Assembly: GCA_945883425.1 (NCBI GenBank)
Contig: CAMCXM010000007.1
Location: 1-53,785 of the forward strand
Length of the DNA: 53,785 nucleotides
Reading direction: 5' to 3'
DNA from: Spirosoma fluviale
GTDB taxonomy: Bacteria > Bacteroidota > Bacteroidia > Cytophagales > Flexibacteraceae
The notes under the pieces were generated by a model that searched no databases, was not told the DNA's origin, and saw only the letters and a program-made list of their open reading frames with translations. The position numbers and the translations under genes were made by a program. This document shows, piece by piece, positions 1-9,126 of this stretch. Numbering within the stretch: position 1 is the stretch's first letter; each line of letters begins with the position of its first letter.

Positions 1-527
1 TTCGCGGCTTCATCCCATAAAAACTGAAAAACAAGCGATTTATATCCAATGTCAAGTGAGGACGTAGGCTCATCAAGCAACCAAACGGATGCATCCTGGG
101 TTTTCATTTGTGCCAGACAGGCGAGTTGCCATTCACCACCCGAAAGTTCATCCGTGGACTTTTCAGCCAGGTGTTCAATTCCCAGTTGCAGAAGTGCCTC
201 CTTCGCCTTTTGAATAGCAGGAGCGGAAACAGAAGGAAACAATCGTTTCGTGTCTGCCCCACCCATGGCAACAAAGTCGAGTACCGGAACGCGGAAAGAA
301 ATCTGATACATCTGCGGAAGCCAGGCAATCTGAGAGGTTGGTCCGTCAAATTCTATCTTTCCGTCATATGGGATTTTACCCAGTATGGCCTTCATCAGAC
401 TGGTTTTGCCACATCCGTTGCGTCCTGCCAGAATCAACGGTGAGTCATTCGAACCGGCAGAAAACGAAAGACGGTTGATCACAGTTTTATTGCTGTAACC
501 AACCGTCAGTTGTGAGATTCGAATCAA
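1..527 (-). CDS. ABC transporter ATP-binding protein, FecE/BtuD-like (3' end cut by window)
   Basis: About 175 residues are visible and the reading frame runs off the left edge. The translation has a Walker A motif GRNGCGKTS, a Q-loop in WLPQ, the signature LSGGE and a Walker B/D-loop WLLDEPTSSLD, in the order of an ABC ATPase. The GGE-W-Q-L-A spacing resembles ATPases of iron-siderophore, cobalamin or metal-chelate importers; this substrate class is an inference. No ATG is available. The start is taken as TTG at 525-527, because an in-frame TAA, which is the stop of the DUF2795 gene, lies only two codons upstream. The six-base gap to that gene suggests one transcript. No permease is visible in the window. 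Confidence 0.85.
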   Translation of the reverse strand, partial: MIRISQLTVGYSNKTVINRLSFSAGSNDSPLILAGRNGCGKTSLMKAILGKIPYDGKIEFDGPTSQIAWLPQMYQISFRVPVLDFVAMGGADTKRLFPSVSAPAIQKAKEALLQLGIEHLAEKSTDELSGGEWQLACLAQMKTQDASVWLLDEPTSSLDIGYKSLVFQFLWDEAA

Positions 528-533
528 GACCGA

Positions 534-755
534 TTAATATTCATCCTCGTTGAAGAGGAAGTCATCTTTAGTCGGATAGTCAGGCCAGATCTCTTCGATG
601 TTTTCATACGGCTGTCCATCGTCTTCCAGCTCCTGAAGGTTTTCAACCACTTCCATGGGAGCACCTGTTCGTATACTGAAATCAATTAATTCATCTTTCG
701 TGGCTGGCCAGGGTGCATCTTCCAAATAGGATGCTAATTCAAGAGTCCAATACAT
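534..755 (-). CDS. DUF2795 domain-containing protein
   Basis: This is a 73-residue acidic soluble protein with no signal peptide or membrane segment. Its sequence (LELASYLEDAPWPATKDELIDF near the N-terminus, then an ENLQELEDDGQPYENIEEIWPDYP stretch in two parts) fits the small DUF2795 family that is common in Bacteroidota. The function of the family is unknown. It is the first gene of a leftward unit with the ABC ATPase six bases downstream, so it may be co-expressed with that transporter. It faces away from tsf, with a 218-bp divergent intergenic region. The ATG at 753-755 is the only reasonable start. Confidence 0.8.
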   Translation of the reverse strand: MYWTLELASYLEDAPWPATKDELIDFSIRTGAPMEVVENLQELEDDGQPYENIEEIWPDYPTKDDFLFNEDEY

Positions 756-907
756 AGTTTCCCGGTTTTAAAATTTTCCGCAAAAATAGGTTTCTTATTC
801 AAATAGCAAACCTGTTCCTAAAATAAAATTAATCTTTACAAATAACTGACTTTCAATAAGTTTTATCAATCCTATCCAATTGATGCATTTCTACCACTTC
901 CAGACTC

Positions 908-938
908 TTTGAATTTTCGAGGGATTTTCAGACTTTTG
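908..938 (+). promoter_or_regulatory. Bacteroidota-type promoter for tsf
   Basis: TTTG at 908-911 is followed after exactly 19 bases by GACTTTTG at 931-938. This fits the Bacteroidota housekeeping sigma pattern, TTTG at -33 and TAnnTTTG at -7, with one mismatch in the first base of the -7 box. The tsf ATG is at 974, which leaves a leader of roughly 30 nt. The assignment is from motif and spacing only. Confidence 0.6.
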
Positions 939-973
939 CGGCCCAATAAAAAAAACGAAACCAATCTTTAGGC

Positions 974-1810
974 ATGGCAATCACTGCACAAGACGTAAAT
1001 AAACTCCGCCAGATGACAGGTGCGGGTATGATGGACTGTAAAAAAGCTCTATCTGAAGCCGATGGAGATTTTGAGGCCGCAATCGACATCCTTCGCAAAG
1101 CCGGACAGAAAGTCGCTTCCAAAAGAGCCGACAACACAGTTTCTGAAGGCATCGTTCTGATCAACGTCTCTTCTGACGGATCGAATGGAAAACTTATGGC
1201 ATTGGCTTGTGAAACTGAGCCAGTATCAAAAGTGGAAAGCTTCCGCGCCCTTGCAAAAGAAATTCTGGACGTAGCGGTAACAACAAATGCCGGCTCTAAA
1301 GATGATCTTTTAAAAGCTTCTCTGTCAGACGGTCGCTCAGTGGAAGAGAACCTTGTCGACATGATGGGCAAAATCGGTGAGAAACTGGATATCATCGGAT
1401 ATGAAAACGTGACGGCCGAAAAGGTTGTTTCCTACGTTCACTCAAATGGCAAACTTGGAGTCCTTCTTGCATTGAATGGATTGGGTGGTGCCGATGTTGA
1501 AGAATTAGGAAAAGATATAGCAATGCAGATTGCCGCAATGAAACCAGTGGCGGTTGATAAAGACGATGTGGATTCAAACACCGTTGAACGTGAAATCGAA
1601 ATTGGAAAAGAGCAAGCCCGTGCCGAAGGAAAACCAGAAGCTATGCTTGAAAAAATCGCTTTGGGTAAACTAAATAAGTTCTACAAAGACTTCACTCTCC
1701 TGAATCAGGATTTCGTGAAAGATCCTTCGAAAAACATCCGTCAGCTTTTAGCTGATGCTGCGAAAACACTAACCGTAAAAGAATTCAAACGAATTTCAAT
1801 CGGCGGGTAA
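974..1810 (+). CDS. tsf: Translation elongation factor Ts
   Basis: EF-Ts is the cytoplasmic guanine nucleotide exchange factor that recycles EF-Tu. The 278-residue protein starts with the UBA-like N-terminal module. The family signature LRQMTGAGMMDCKKAL is at about residues 11-26, and the paired dimerisation lobes of the core follow. The length is normal for the family. In many bacteria tsf follows rpsB, but here the upstream neighbour is a divergent DUF2795 gene and rpsB is not in the window. tsf therefore seems to be transcribed alone, from its own promoter to the hairpin terminator just behind it. Confidence 0.98.
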   Translation: MAITAQDVNKLRQMTGAGMMDCKKALSEADGDFEAAIDILRKAGQKVASKRADNTVSEGIVLINVSSDGSNGKLMALACETEPVSKVESFRALAKEILDVAVTTNAGSKDDLLKASLSDGRSVEENLVDMMGKIGEKLDIIGYENVTAEKVVSYVHSNGKLGVLLALNGLGGADVEELGKDIAMQIAAMKPVAVDKDDVDSNTVEREIEIGKEQARAEGKPEAMLEKIALGKLNKFYKDFTLLNQDFVKDPSKNIRQLLADAAKTLTVKEFKRISIGG

Positions 1811-1830
1811 TTTCCATAAAAGTCAATTTT

Positions 1831-1861
1831 AAAAAGGCCCTTTGCAGAAAGGGCTTTTTTT
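1831..1861 (+). terminator. Rho-independent terminator after tsf
   Basis: GCCCTTT at 1837-1843 pairs with AAAGGGC at 1848-1854 around a GCAG loop. An A-run precedes the stem and a run of seven or more T follows it. It starts about 20 bases after the tsf stop codon and closes a monocistronic unit. Confidence 0.9.
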
Positions 1862-1953
1862 ATTTCCGTCCGGTCTATTGATTTTTCGCTTTTTCAGTGA
1901 AGAGATAATCGGATTGGGCATAACTTGCAGGCTGTTTTTACACTTTCCATATC

Positions 1954-2610
1954 ATGCAGTTTTTTATCGATACCGCCAATCTCAGCGAAATTAAAGAGGC
2001 CCAGAGTCTGGGCGTATTAGACGGAGTAACCACCAACCCATCTCTGATGGCAAAGGAAGGCATCACCGGAAAAAATAACATTTTAAGTCACTATAAAGCC
2101 ATATGCGATCTGGTTGACGACAATGTGAGCGCAGAAGTGATTTCAACCGATTTCGAAGGAATGGTGAGGGAAGGAGTTGAATTGTCTGAAATCGATGATA
2201 AAATCGTGGTAAAAATCCCGATGATCAAAGAAGGTCTGAAAGCCATCAAATATTTCAGCGAGAAAGGAATACGGACCAATTGCACGCTCATCTTTTCGGC
2301 CAATCAGGGTTTGCTGGCCGCCAAAGCCGGAGCCACCTATGTTTCACCGTTTCTTGGTCGTTTGGATGACATTGGCCAGAATGGACTGGAACTGATCGAC
2401 GATCTGGTCACGATTTTTAGCAACTACGGTATGGATTGCCAGGTTCTGGCGGCTTCCATCCGCAATCCGATTCATTTGCTGGAATGTGCCAAGTTGGGAG
2501 CAGATGTTGCGACCATCCCTTACTCTGTGATTATGAGCTTATTGAAGCATCCTCTTACCGATTCTGGATTGGAAAAATTCCTGGCAGATTATAAAAAAGG
2601 AAACAGTTAA
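1954..2610 (+). CDS. fsa: Fructose-6-phosphate aldolase / small transaldolase family protein
   Basis: The 218-residue length is that of the short TalC/MipB/FSA-type transaldolase subfamily, which forms a TIM barrel in the cytoplasm. The N-terminus [16 protein letters not shown] and the VTTNPSL motif at about residues 25-31 are family signatures. The Schiff-base lysine is Lys87 in VVKIPM. The sequence cannot decide between transaldolase (pentose phosphate pathway) and fructose-6-phosphate aldolase activity, and FSA is the usual annotation for this size class. It lies 32 bp upstream of a small unknown gene, in the same direction as ftsE. Confidence 0.92.
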   Translation: MQFFIDTANLSEIKEAQSLGVLDGVTTNPSLMAKEGITGKNNILSHYKAICDLVDDNVSAEVISTDFEGMVREGVELSEIDDKIVVKIPMIKEGLKAIKYFSEKGIRTNCTLIFSANQGLLAAKAGATYVSPFLGRLDDIGQNGLELIDDLVTIFSNYGMDCQVLAASIRNPIHLLECAKLGADVATIPYSVIMSLLKHPLTDSGLEKFLADYKKGNS

Positions 2611-2642
2611 CGGGCATTTTTGATTTAAAGCAGAAGCCAGCT

Positions 2643-2927
2643 GTGTCGATTCCCCTATTCCTTACTGAGGAAGAAAGAGCAAAACAGCTGTCTTCTGTAA
2701 AAATCTCAGATAAACCTGACAAAATGTACATCATCAAAATCAAAGGCAAAGCCAAAATCCCGGATTACATCCAGCTTCGCAACGAAGATTTTGTCCTCGT
2801 TGCCTACTTCAGGGCTGACAGGGAACTGAAAAACCTTGAAAAGTACGGGCTTGCCGGAAAAGAAGAAATGCTGGCCAAACTGATTGCCGAACTTCCTTTT
2901 GGCAAACTTCAACTTCTTGATCTCTAA
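2643..2927 (+). CDS. Small conserved-looking protein upstream of ftsE
   Basis: This is a 94-residue soluble protein of unknown function. It is rich in charged residues, with a beta-alpha pattern (MYIIKIKGKAKIPDYIQLRN, then FVLVAYFRAD) and no signal peptide. The longest version starts with GTG at 2643. A shorter 67-residue version would start at the ATG at 2724, immediately before the MYIIKIKG segment. The ftsE start is only 9 bp downstream, so the two are almost certainly co-transcribed. I do not recognise a named family. A role with FtsE in division is only a guess from position. Confidence 0.7.
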   Translation: MSIPLFLTEEERAKQLSSVKISDKPDKMYIIKIKGKAKIPDYIQLRNEDFVLVAYFRADRELKNLEKYGLAGKEEMLAKLIAELPFGKLQLLDL

Positions 2928-2936
2928 CCCAATTTT

Positions 2937-3632
2937 ATGGCTCAGGAAAAAATTGTCACTCTTTCCAACGTCAATATCTATCAGGAAGATAACAGCCTGG
3001 TCCTTTCTGATATCGACTTCACAATGGAAAAGGGCGAGTTCCTTTATCTGATCGGACAAACCGGAAGCGGGAAATCGTCTTTGCTCAAGACCCTGTACGG
3101 GGATTTACCACTTTCTTCCGGGACAGGACAGGTCGCAGGATTTGACTTTCCACTGCAACGCAAAAATACCCCCGCACTCAGACGAAAGCTGGGAATGATA
3201 TTTCAGGACTTTCAACTGCTGCATGACCGCACGGTGTACGAAAATCTTCTTTTTGTTTTAAAAGCTACTGGTTGGAAAGATAAGCAGGCCATTCGAAACC
3301 GGATTTCAGAAGTACTGATGAAAGTGGGTATCGAATTCGCTTCCGGCAAAAAGCCTCACCAGATTTCCGGAGGGGAACAACAACGCGTGGCTATTGCCCG
3401 ATCATTACTCAACGAACCCGTACTCTTAATCGCGGATGAACCCACCGGAAACCTGGACCCGGAAACCGGAACCGGCATTATGGAGACATTTATGAACATT
3501 AATCAAAATGGAACTGCCATCATCCTTGCCACCCACAACATGCAATGGATTGAAAAATTCCCGGCCCACACCATTCATTGCAAAAACGGCCGTCTGAACG
3601 ATTCCCGCAATTCGGGCAATATCAAATCCTGA
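2937..3632 (+). CDS. ftsE: Cell division ATP-binding protein FtsE
   Basis: FtsE is the cytoplasmic ATPase of the FtsEX complex, which controls peptidoglycan hydrolysis at the septum. The 231-residue ABC domain has Walker [10 protein letters not shown] at about residues 40-48, the Q-loop [18 protein letters not shown], signature [14 protein letters not shown] and Walker [14 protein letters not shown]. The Q-loop form and GNLDP D-loop are typical of FtsE and the related LolD/MacB ATPases. The partner ftsX is not adjacent, so a LolD-like role cannot be wholly excluded. No membrane segment is present. Confidence 0.85.
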   Translation: MAQEKIVTLSNVNIYQEDNSLVLSDIDFTMEKGEFLYLIGQTGSGKSSLLKTLYGDLPLSSGTGQVAGFDFPLQRKNTPALRRKLGMIFQDFQLLHDRTVYENLLFVLKATGWKDKQAIRNRISEVLMKVGIEFASGKKPHQISGGEQQRVAIARSLLNEPVLLIADEPTGNLDPETGTGIMETFMNINQNGTAIILATHNMQWIEKFPAHTIHCKNGRLNDSRNSGNIKS

Positions 3633-3795
3633 TTATTCAGAATTGGTGAGCTTCCGCAGAGGTTAAATCTTCCGGCATTCCAATCGTTTACCAATAAGCT
3701 TCATCTTTTTCGGCTGTAAACATTGCCTGTACCAATTTAACAAGGCTTAACACCTCTGCTTTCGATTGGTTCGTTTTCTTTGTCATCGAATTTTT

Positions 3796-4596
3796 ATGAA
3801 CAAGATCAGATTCGGAATACAGAAAGTCGTTTTTGCTTTGGCCGTTACCGCATTTTTAACGTCGTCTAAGCCAACCGGAAAAGTATTCACCGCGGCTTAC
3901 TTTCCGGGAGAGCAAATTCGATATCGGGTTCATTATGGCTTTTTTAATGCGGGAGAAGCCTATATGCGACTCACCGACAAATACTATCTTGTAAACAACA
4001 AGGTCTGCTTTCGGGCAGAAATCATCGGAAATTCAACCGGCGCCTTTGATAAAATGATCCGGATCCGGGACGTTTGGGGCTCCTATTTTGATACCGTCAG
4101 CTTCCAGCCTCAGAAGTCATTCCGCAGCATTCAGGAAAACAAATACAGGAAAAGGGAAGAAACCTATTACGACTACAATGCAAACAGGGCCCGTGTCATC
4201 GCAGAAAACGACACTCCCGAAGTTGTGAATGTAGTTCCTGCCATTCAGGACATGGTGAGTGGCTATTATTTTCTCCGGTTGCAGAATTACAATCATCTCC
4301 GCAAAAATGACACCTTAAAACTTTTCGGAATTTTTGAGGATAAAACCTATAATTTCAACATTATTTACCTGGGTAAAACCAGAATCAAAACCAAATTCGG
4401 CAAATCCAATACATTTGTGATTAGTCCGATAATGCCTGAAAACAAATTGTTTAAAGGAGCCCACCCGATCCGAATGTGGATTTCAGATGATCAAAACCGG
4501 ATTCCACTGAAAATAGAAGCCGAACTTTTGCTTGGCTCTGTGGAACTCGATATTACAGATTATGCGAACCTGAAATATCCCATCCGTTTTGAGTGA
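3796..4596 (+). CDS. DUF3108 domain-containing secreted protein
   Basis: The protein is 266 residues long from the ATG at 3796, which gives a normal signal peptide (MNKIRFGIQKVVFALAVTAF, then LTSS). An in-frame TTG at 3766 would add ten residues and is less likely. The body matches the DUF3108 pattern: the FPGEQIRYRVHYGFFNAGEA opening, then an alternating beta-rich fold and a PIRMWISDDQNRIPLKIEA segment near the C-terminus. Members are predicted periplasmic or outer-membrane-associated proteins of unknown function. It precedes the TlpA-like gene, whose likely start is 84 bp downstream. Confidence 0.8.
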   Translation: MNKIRFGIQKVVFALAVTAFLTSSKPTGKVFTAAYFPGEQIRYRVHYGFFNAGEAYMRLTDKYYLVNNKVCFRAEIIGNSTGAFDKMIRIRDVWGSYFDTVSFQPQKSFRSIQENKYRKREETYYDYNANRARVIAENDTPEVVNVVPAIQDMVSGYYFLRLQNYNHLRKNDTLKLFGIFEDKTYNFNIIYLGKTRIKTKFGKSNTFVISPIMPENKLFKGAHPIRMWISDDQNRIPLKIEAELLLGSVELDITDYANLKYPIRFE

Positions 4597-4679
4597 GGTC
4601 TGGTCAAATAAAAACAGAATTTGAAAAAGAAAAAGGTTACACAATCGTAACATTGCAGAATATTACTTTGAACTACGAA

Positions 4680-6029
4680 ATGACATTACCACAGAAGGCA
4701 CTCCTCATCGCTTTGGGGACAATTGTTTTGGGGTCTGGAATCCAGGCAGCTTCTCTGAAAGGAACCATTACACCAACTCCTGTTTCGAAAAAACTGTTTC
4801 TTTACCTGCATCAGGGAGATCAGGTTTTTGTGGTTGATTCTACTACCCACAAATCGGGCAAATTCCAGATCAAAAGCAAAGACAAATCCTTTCCAAGAGG
4901 AGTTTATAAATTTGGTATAGATCCCCTGAATTCCACTTCTCTCATTTTGTCGGATGAAGATGTGACGATGGAATGCAACTCCAAAAACTGGGACAAGGCC
5001 ACAATCTCCAATTCAAAAGAAAATGCTCTGTTCAGTAACTTTAAGAATCTGAACGCACGATTTACATTTGAGATGGAAGTGCTGGACACCAAATACCGGA
5101 ATCTCATTCCAAAAGCACAAACCGACAAAGCCGCTTTCGATGCAGGCCTCAACCAGTTAAGGTCGAAGGCAGATTCTTTGATAAAAGACAAGGAACTCCA
5201 ATATCTCAACTGGAAAACGCAGAATACGGAATTATTCTTTTCCAAATTGATAAGGCTTTTGTCTGCCGACCCGGCTGAATCACCGGAAACCTACATAACA
5301 GCGGCTGATTTCGAAGATCTTGAAAATCTCCGAGCAGACGTCTGGGGCACCAGAGTTTCGAATATGATGCAGAAATTTGGGCAGCAGGACGCGGAAAAGT
5401 GGGTGATTCTGGGGGATCAGGTAATCAATTTAAGCCGGCCCGGTACAGTCGCCCGACAAATTGCATTCCGAGCGGTCGCTCAATCGTTGCAACCGCTGGA
5501 ACAAAACGGACTAAATGCCGGATATGATGTTGCAAAGCGCTATTCACAGGAATTTCCAGGAAAAGTTTCAGCCGAATTTCTGAAAGGATTCAGTCCCGGT
5601 CCGCCAGCAGTAGGTGAAATGGCGCCCGACATAGAATTGAATGACAGAGAAGGGGCGCCAATGAAGCTGAGTAGTCTGCGAGGAAAAGTAGTTCTTCTTG
5701 ACTTCTGGGCTTCCTGGTGCGGTCCATGCCGTCATGAAAATCCGACCGTTGTCAAAGCCTATCAGAAATATGAACCAAAAGGTTTTACTGTTTTCAGTGT
5801 TTCGCTTGATCAAAGTAAAGACAAATGGCTGGCAGCGATTGCCAAAGATGGCTTAATCTGGAACAATCATGTTTCCGATCTGAAAGGCTGGCAATCGGCG
5901 GGATCAGCATTGTACAAGGTATCCAGTATTCCGGCTACCTTTCTTATCGACCAGAACGGAAAAATAATAGCAAAAAATCTAAGGGGGCCAGCACTGGAAG
6001 ATAAACTCCGGGAATTGCTGGGGCCTTAA
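4680..6029 (+). CDS. TlpA-family thiol-disulfide oxidoreductase with DUF4369-like N-terminal region
   Basis: The 449-residue protein starts at the ATG at 4680. That start gives the signal sequence MTLPQKALLIALGTIVLGSG ending in QAA; the open frame extends upstream to a GTG at 4593 without a signal-like start. After a beta-rich DUF4369-like region and a helical middle, the C-terminal thioredoxin domain begins near residue 320. It carries the redox motif WCGPC (Cys347 and Cys350) and a cis-proline segment SSIPATFLID. Such Bacteroidota proteins act in the periplasm, usually as reductants or resistance proteins. The substrate is unknown. Confidence 0.85.
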   Translation: MTLPQKALLIALGTIVLGSGIQAASLKGTITPTPVSKKLFLYLHQGDQVFVVDSTTHKSGKFQIKSKDKSFPRGVYKFGIDPLNSTSLILSDEDVTMECNSKNWDKATISNSKENALFSNFKNLNARFTFEMEVLDTKYRNLIPKAQTDKAAFDAGLNQLRSKADSLIKDKELQYLNWKTQNTELFFSKLIRLLSADPAESPETYITAADFEDLENLRADVWGTRVSNMMQKFGQQDAEKWVILGDQVINLSRPGTVARQIAFRAVAQSLQPLEQNGLNAGYDVAKRYSQEFPGKVSAEFLKGFSPGPPAVGEMAPDIELNDREGAPMKLSSLRGKVVLLDFWASWCGPCRHENPTVVKAYQKYEPKGFTVFSVSLDQSKDKWLAAIAKDGLIWNNHVSDLKGWQSAGSALYKVSSIPATFLIDQNGKIIAKNLRGPALEDKLRELLGP

Positions 6030-6044
6030 CATTCACGAACCGAT

Positions 6045-6743
6045 ATGGCAACAAAAAACGGATTGAAAGCATTGGTTGTGGACGACGATCAGGACATCGT
6101 TGAACTCCTTCAATACAACCTGGTGAAAGAAGGATATGAAGTCCGGACTGCTGAAAACGGTAAAAAAGCCATTGAAATGGCGAAAGCATTTCAGCCTCAC
6201 CTGATCCTTCTCGATATTATGATGCCGGTAATGGACGGTGTGGAAGCGTGCCGACAGCTGAAAGAAATTCCGGTTCTCAAAAACTCCATTGTTGTTTTTC
6301 TCACATCCAGAGCAGAAGAATATTCGGAAGTAGCGGCATTTGACGTGGGTGCCGATGATTTCATCAACAAACCCATCAAACCGCGGGCTTTGATGAGTCG
6401 TTTGAATGCGCTATTCAGACGGAACAAAGGACCACAGGAAGAATTGGCGCCAATCCACATGGGTGGCCTCGTGATTGACAAATCCAGCTATTCTGTGACA
6501 CTAGATGGCAAACAACTGGTTTTTCCGAAAAAAGAATTTGAACTGCTTTTGTTTTTGGCTCAGAACCCGAACAAGGTTTTTTCAAGAGACGAACTTCTGC
6601 TGAATATCTGGGGATCGGATGTGTACGTACTTTCAAGAACAGTCGATGTCCATATACGAAAGGTTCGGGAAAAAATCGGGGAAGGTTTTATTTCTACAAC
6701 AAAAGGAGTTGGGTATAAATTTGAGACCCGGAAAGATTCCTGA
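6045..6743 (+). CDS. OmpR/PhoB-family response regulator
   Basis: This 232-residue DNA-binding response regulator has an N-terminal receiver domain. It contains the acidic pocket DDD at residues 13-15, the phosphoacceptor Asp57 in LLDIMMP, Thr87 and Lys109 in NKPIKP. A winged-helix domain of the OmpR type occupies about residues 130-230 and ends with TVDVHIRKVREKIGE and GVGYKF. The histidine kinase gene starts five bases after its stop, so the two form a cognate pair. The overall likeness is to PhoB, but no pho box or phosphate gene is nearby to confirm the signal. Confidence 0.93.
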   Translation: MATKNGLKALVVDDDQDIVELLQYNLVKEGYEVRTAENGKKAIEMAKAFQPHLILLDIMMPVMDGVEACRQLKEIPVLKNSIVVFLTSRAEEYSEVAAFDVGADDFINKPIKPRALMSRLNALFRRNKGPQEELAPIHMGGLVIDKSSYSVTLDGKQLVFPKKEFELLLFLAQNPNKVFSRDELLLNIWGSDVYVLSRTVDVHIRKVREKIGEGFISTTKGVGYKFETRKDS

Positions 6744-6748
6744 TCTCT

Positions 6749-7798
6749 ATGCTTTTACAGCCCCGGTTTGTTGCGATTATTCTTGCATTGCTTATTGCAA
6801 TCGCAACTGCCTCTTTTTGCAGTATGATACCCGCAACACCAAAAGAAACGGTTTTCATAACGTTTCTGGTGGCAGCAACCAGTTCATTCCTACTCATTTA
6901 TTTCACCATTGAATTCCTCATATTTAAGGAATTGTCGAAAATCAATGCTGTATTTGAAAAACTAAAAAAGAAAGATTTCAAAAAAGCCCGGCTTTCATCT
7001 GAGTTCAATATGAATCCGATGAAAAAGCTCAACAATGAGATTACCCTCTTTGCTACACTCAAGCAAAAGGAAATTGAGGATCTGAAAAAAATGGAGATCT
7101 ACCGTCGGGAATTCATTGCCGACATGAGCCATGAATTAAAAACCCCGATTTTTGCAGCGCAGGGATACATTCACACCTTAATGGATGGGGCACTTGATGA
7201 TCCGGAAGTCAACCAGAGATTTCTGAAAAAAGCAGCCAAAAGTCTTGACGGCCTTGATGAACTGGTGCAGGACCTTCTGGTTTTGTCAGAACTGGAAACC
7301 GGTTCTGTAAAAATGAAAAAAGAACCGACGGATCTTCACCTGCTTGTAGCCGAAGTGTTTGACCAGCTCGAAAAAAAAGCGTCCAAACGAAATGTCGTGC
7401 TACTAAGTGAGCGAAATGTTGAGAAACCTGTAGTAGCTGAAGTCGATAAAGGAAAACTGTTTCAGGTTTTGAGGAATCTTATCGAGAATGGCATCAAATA
7501 TGGCAATGAGGATGGTTTTGTAAAAGTGACACTCGAAAGCGATAAAGAATGGGTGGAGGTTTCGGTGACCGATGATGGGCCCGGCATTCCGGAAGAGGAC
7601 CAGAAACGAATTTTTGAACGGTTTTACCGGGTCGAAAAGAGTCGTTCAAAAGACAAAGGAGGTTCCGGATTAGGACTGGCGATCACCAAACAGATTCTTG
7701 ATGCCCACAAATCAAAGATCCAACTGATCTCCAAACCTGGAAACGGATCCACATTCTCGTTCCGTCTCTTAAAAAAGAAACAGGAGAAACTCCCTTAA
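6749..7798 (+). CDS. PhoR-like sensor histidine kinase
   Basis: The 349-residue membrane kinase has two N-terminal hydrophobic segments (about residues 6-26 and 36-58) with a very short periplasmic loop. It therefore has little room to bind an extracellular ligand. The phosphorylated histidine is His128 in FIADMSHELKTP. The ATPase domain has N-box NLIENGIKYG, G1 DDGPGIPEED, F-box FERFYR and G2 GGSGLGLAI. It autophosphorylates and passes phosphate to the regulator encoded five bases upstream. Its stop codon overlaps that of the convergent permease gene through a shared TTAA. Confidence 0.93.
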   Translation: MLLQPRFVAIILALLIAIATASFCSMIPATPKETVFITFLVAATSSFLLIYFTIEFLIFKELSKINAVFEKLKKKDFKKARLSSEFNMNPMKKLNNEITLFATLKQKEIEDLKKMEIYRREFIADMSHELKTPIFAAQGYIHTLMDGALDDPEVNQRFLKKAAKSLDGLDELVQDLLVLSELETGSVKMKKEPTDLHLLVAEVFDQLEKKASKRNVVLLSERNVEKPVVAEVDKGKLFQVLRNLIENGIKYGNEDGFVKVTLESDKEWVEVSVTDDGPGIPEEDQKRIFERFYRVEKSRSKDKGGSGLGLAITKQILDAHKSKIQLISKPGNGSTFSFRLLKKKQEKLP

Positions 7799-9000
7799 GT
7801 CAATCCCTGAACCATCTTTTCGGCCCTTCGTCCGGGAATGACAAGAGCGATAACAGAAGATATGAGCACCCAAACTGAAATGGCCATTATATCCGGAAAG
7901 TGTAATTCCACCGGGTAGCTTTTAATGAGGGTAGTTGACATTCCCAACGGGACAAAACCAAATACTTTCTGGATTTCAACCAATACAGCTCCAGTAGCAA
8001 CCCCAATCACCAAACCCGTGAAGGTAAGAATCCCACCTGTTAGCCGGATTACCTGAGAACCTTGTTTCGGGTCGAGACCCATCGCGGAGAAAATTTTAAA
8101 ATCCGCCTGTTTGTCAATCACCAGCATGGTGCTGCTCACAAAGAGGTTAAAGGTGGAAATAAGAATAATGAAACCAAGGGCCAGAAAAACAAACAGCTTT
8201 TCAATCATCATAACTTTATATAAGTCGGCGTGTTGCTGACTTTCATTTTTCACCAGATAGTCGTCTCCAAGAATTTTACGGATGTCCTCCTGTACCTTTT
8301 CGACTGACCTGTCCTTGGCAACATACACATCCAGATAATTCATACCAAGTGGCTTGTCCATAAGTTGCCGGACATCCGTAATCGGCAGAAACACTTTGTT
8401 TTCATCCATTTGAACCACCCCAGTCGGTCGAATGGTGAGTTGATTGAATATGCGGCTGGTACCCAGTTTCAGGATTTTCTTTCGTTTAGGATACTGAATC
8501 TTCAGGACCTCAAAAACATTTTTCAACGAGACGTTTAATGCATTTTTTATCCCAACAGACAGAACTGCACCAGAACCTTCTTTGTCCCTTAGAAGAAAAG
8601 CCCCTTCGGTAATAGAAGTATCCAGCCGGCTGACTGAAACAATACCCGGATCGATCCCCACAATTTCCACCACCATCTGTCCTTCACCATATTGAATGGA
8701 CGCTTTGTCGACCAGCACTTCAAATGCGGCCAGCACATTGTCATTCTTTGCTATCACATCGAGCTTGCTCTGAGGGATCTGAAAATACTTCCCCTGTTTC
8801 TTTTCAATCCTTAAATCCGGGTCCTGGAAATGGTACACTTTCTTCAAAAGATCTTCAAATCCGTTGAAAGCTGACAGAACAAGAACCATTGCCAGACTTC
8901 CCAGCAAAATTCCGAGAAAAGACAAAAACGAAAGGATTTGTACCGTGGATGCCTTCCTTAGAGCGAGGAGGTAACGAACGGCAATTTTGAGAACGAGCAT
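7795..9000 (-). CDS. FtsX/LolC-E-type ABC transporter permease
   Basis: The protein is 401 residues long from the ATG at 9000; a three-residue longer form starts at 9009. One transmembrane segment near the N-terminus (SFLGILLGSLAMVLVLSAFNGFEDLL) is followed by a large periplasmic MacB_PCD-like domain. Three more membrane segments occur after about residue 265, giving the 4-TM architecture of LolC/LolE. The NGFEDLLKK segment after TM1 is characteristic. It is probably the membrane subunit of a lipoprotein-release or related exporter with a separate ATPase encoded elsewhere. It is transcribed toward the two-component operon. Confidence 0.85.
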   Translation of the reverse strand: MLVLKIAVRYLLALRKASTVQILSFLSFLGILLGSLAMVLVLSAFNGFEDLLKKVYHFQDPDLRIEKKQGKYFQIPQSKLDVIAKNDNVLAAFEVLVDKASIQYGEGQMVVEIVGIDPGIVSVSRLDTSITEGAFLLRDKEGSGAVLSVGIKNALNVSLKNVFEVLKIQYPKRKKILKLGTSRIFNQLTIRPTGVVQMDENKVFLPITDVRQLMDKPLGMNYLDVYVAKDRSVEKVQEDIRKILGDDYLVKNESQQHADLYKVMMIEKLFVFLALGFIILISTFNLFVSSTMLVIDKQADFKIFSAMGLDPKQGSQVIRLTGGILTFTGLVIGVATGAVLVEIQKVFGFVPLGMSTTLIKSYPVELHFPDIMAISVWVLISSVIALVIPGRRAEKMVQGLT

Positions 9001-9126
9001 GTGCTGCAAAAATCATGATTTTTAGGTTGAGAAAAAAAATCGCAAAGACTCAAATGAAAATTTGGCAACTGAGGGATTCTCCGGAAGAAAGTTTTAATAT
9101 TGCACCCTGTTTTCAAAAGTTGAACC

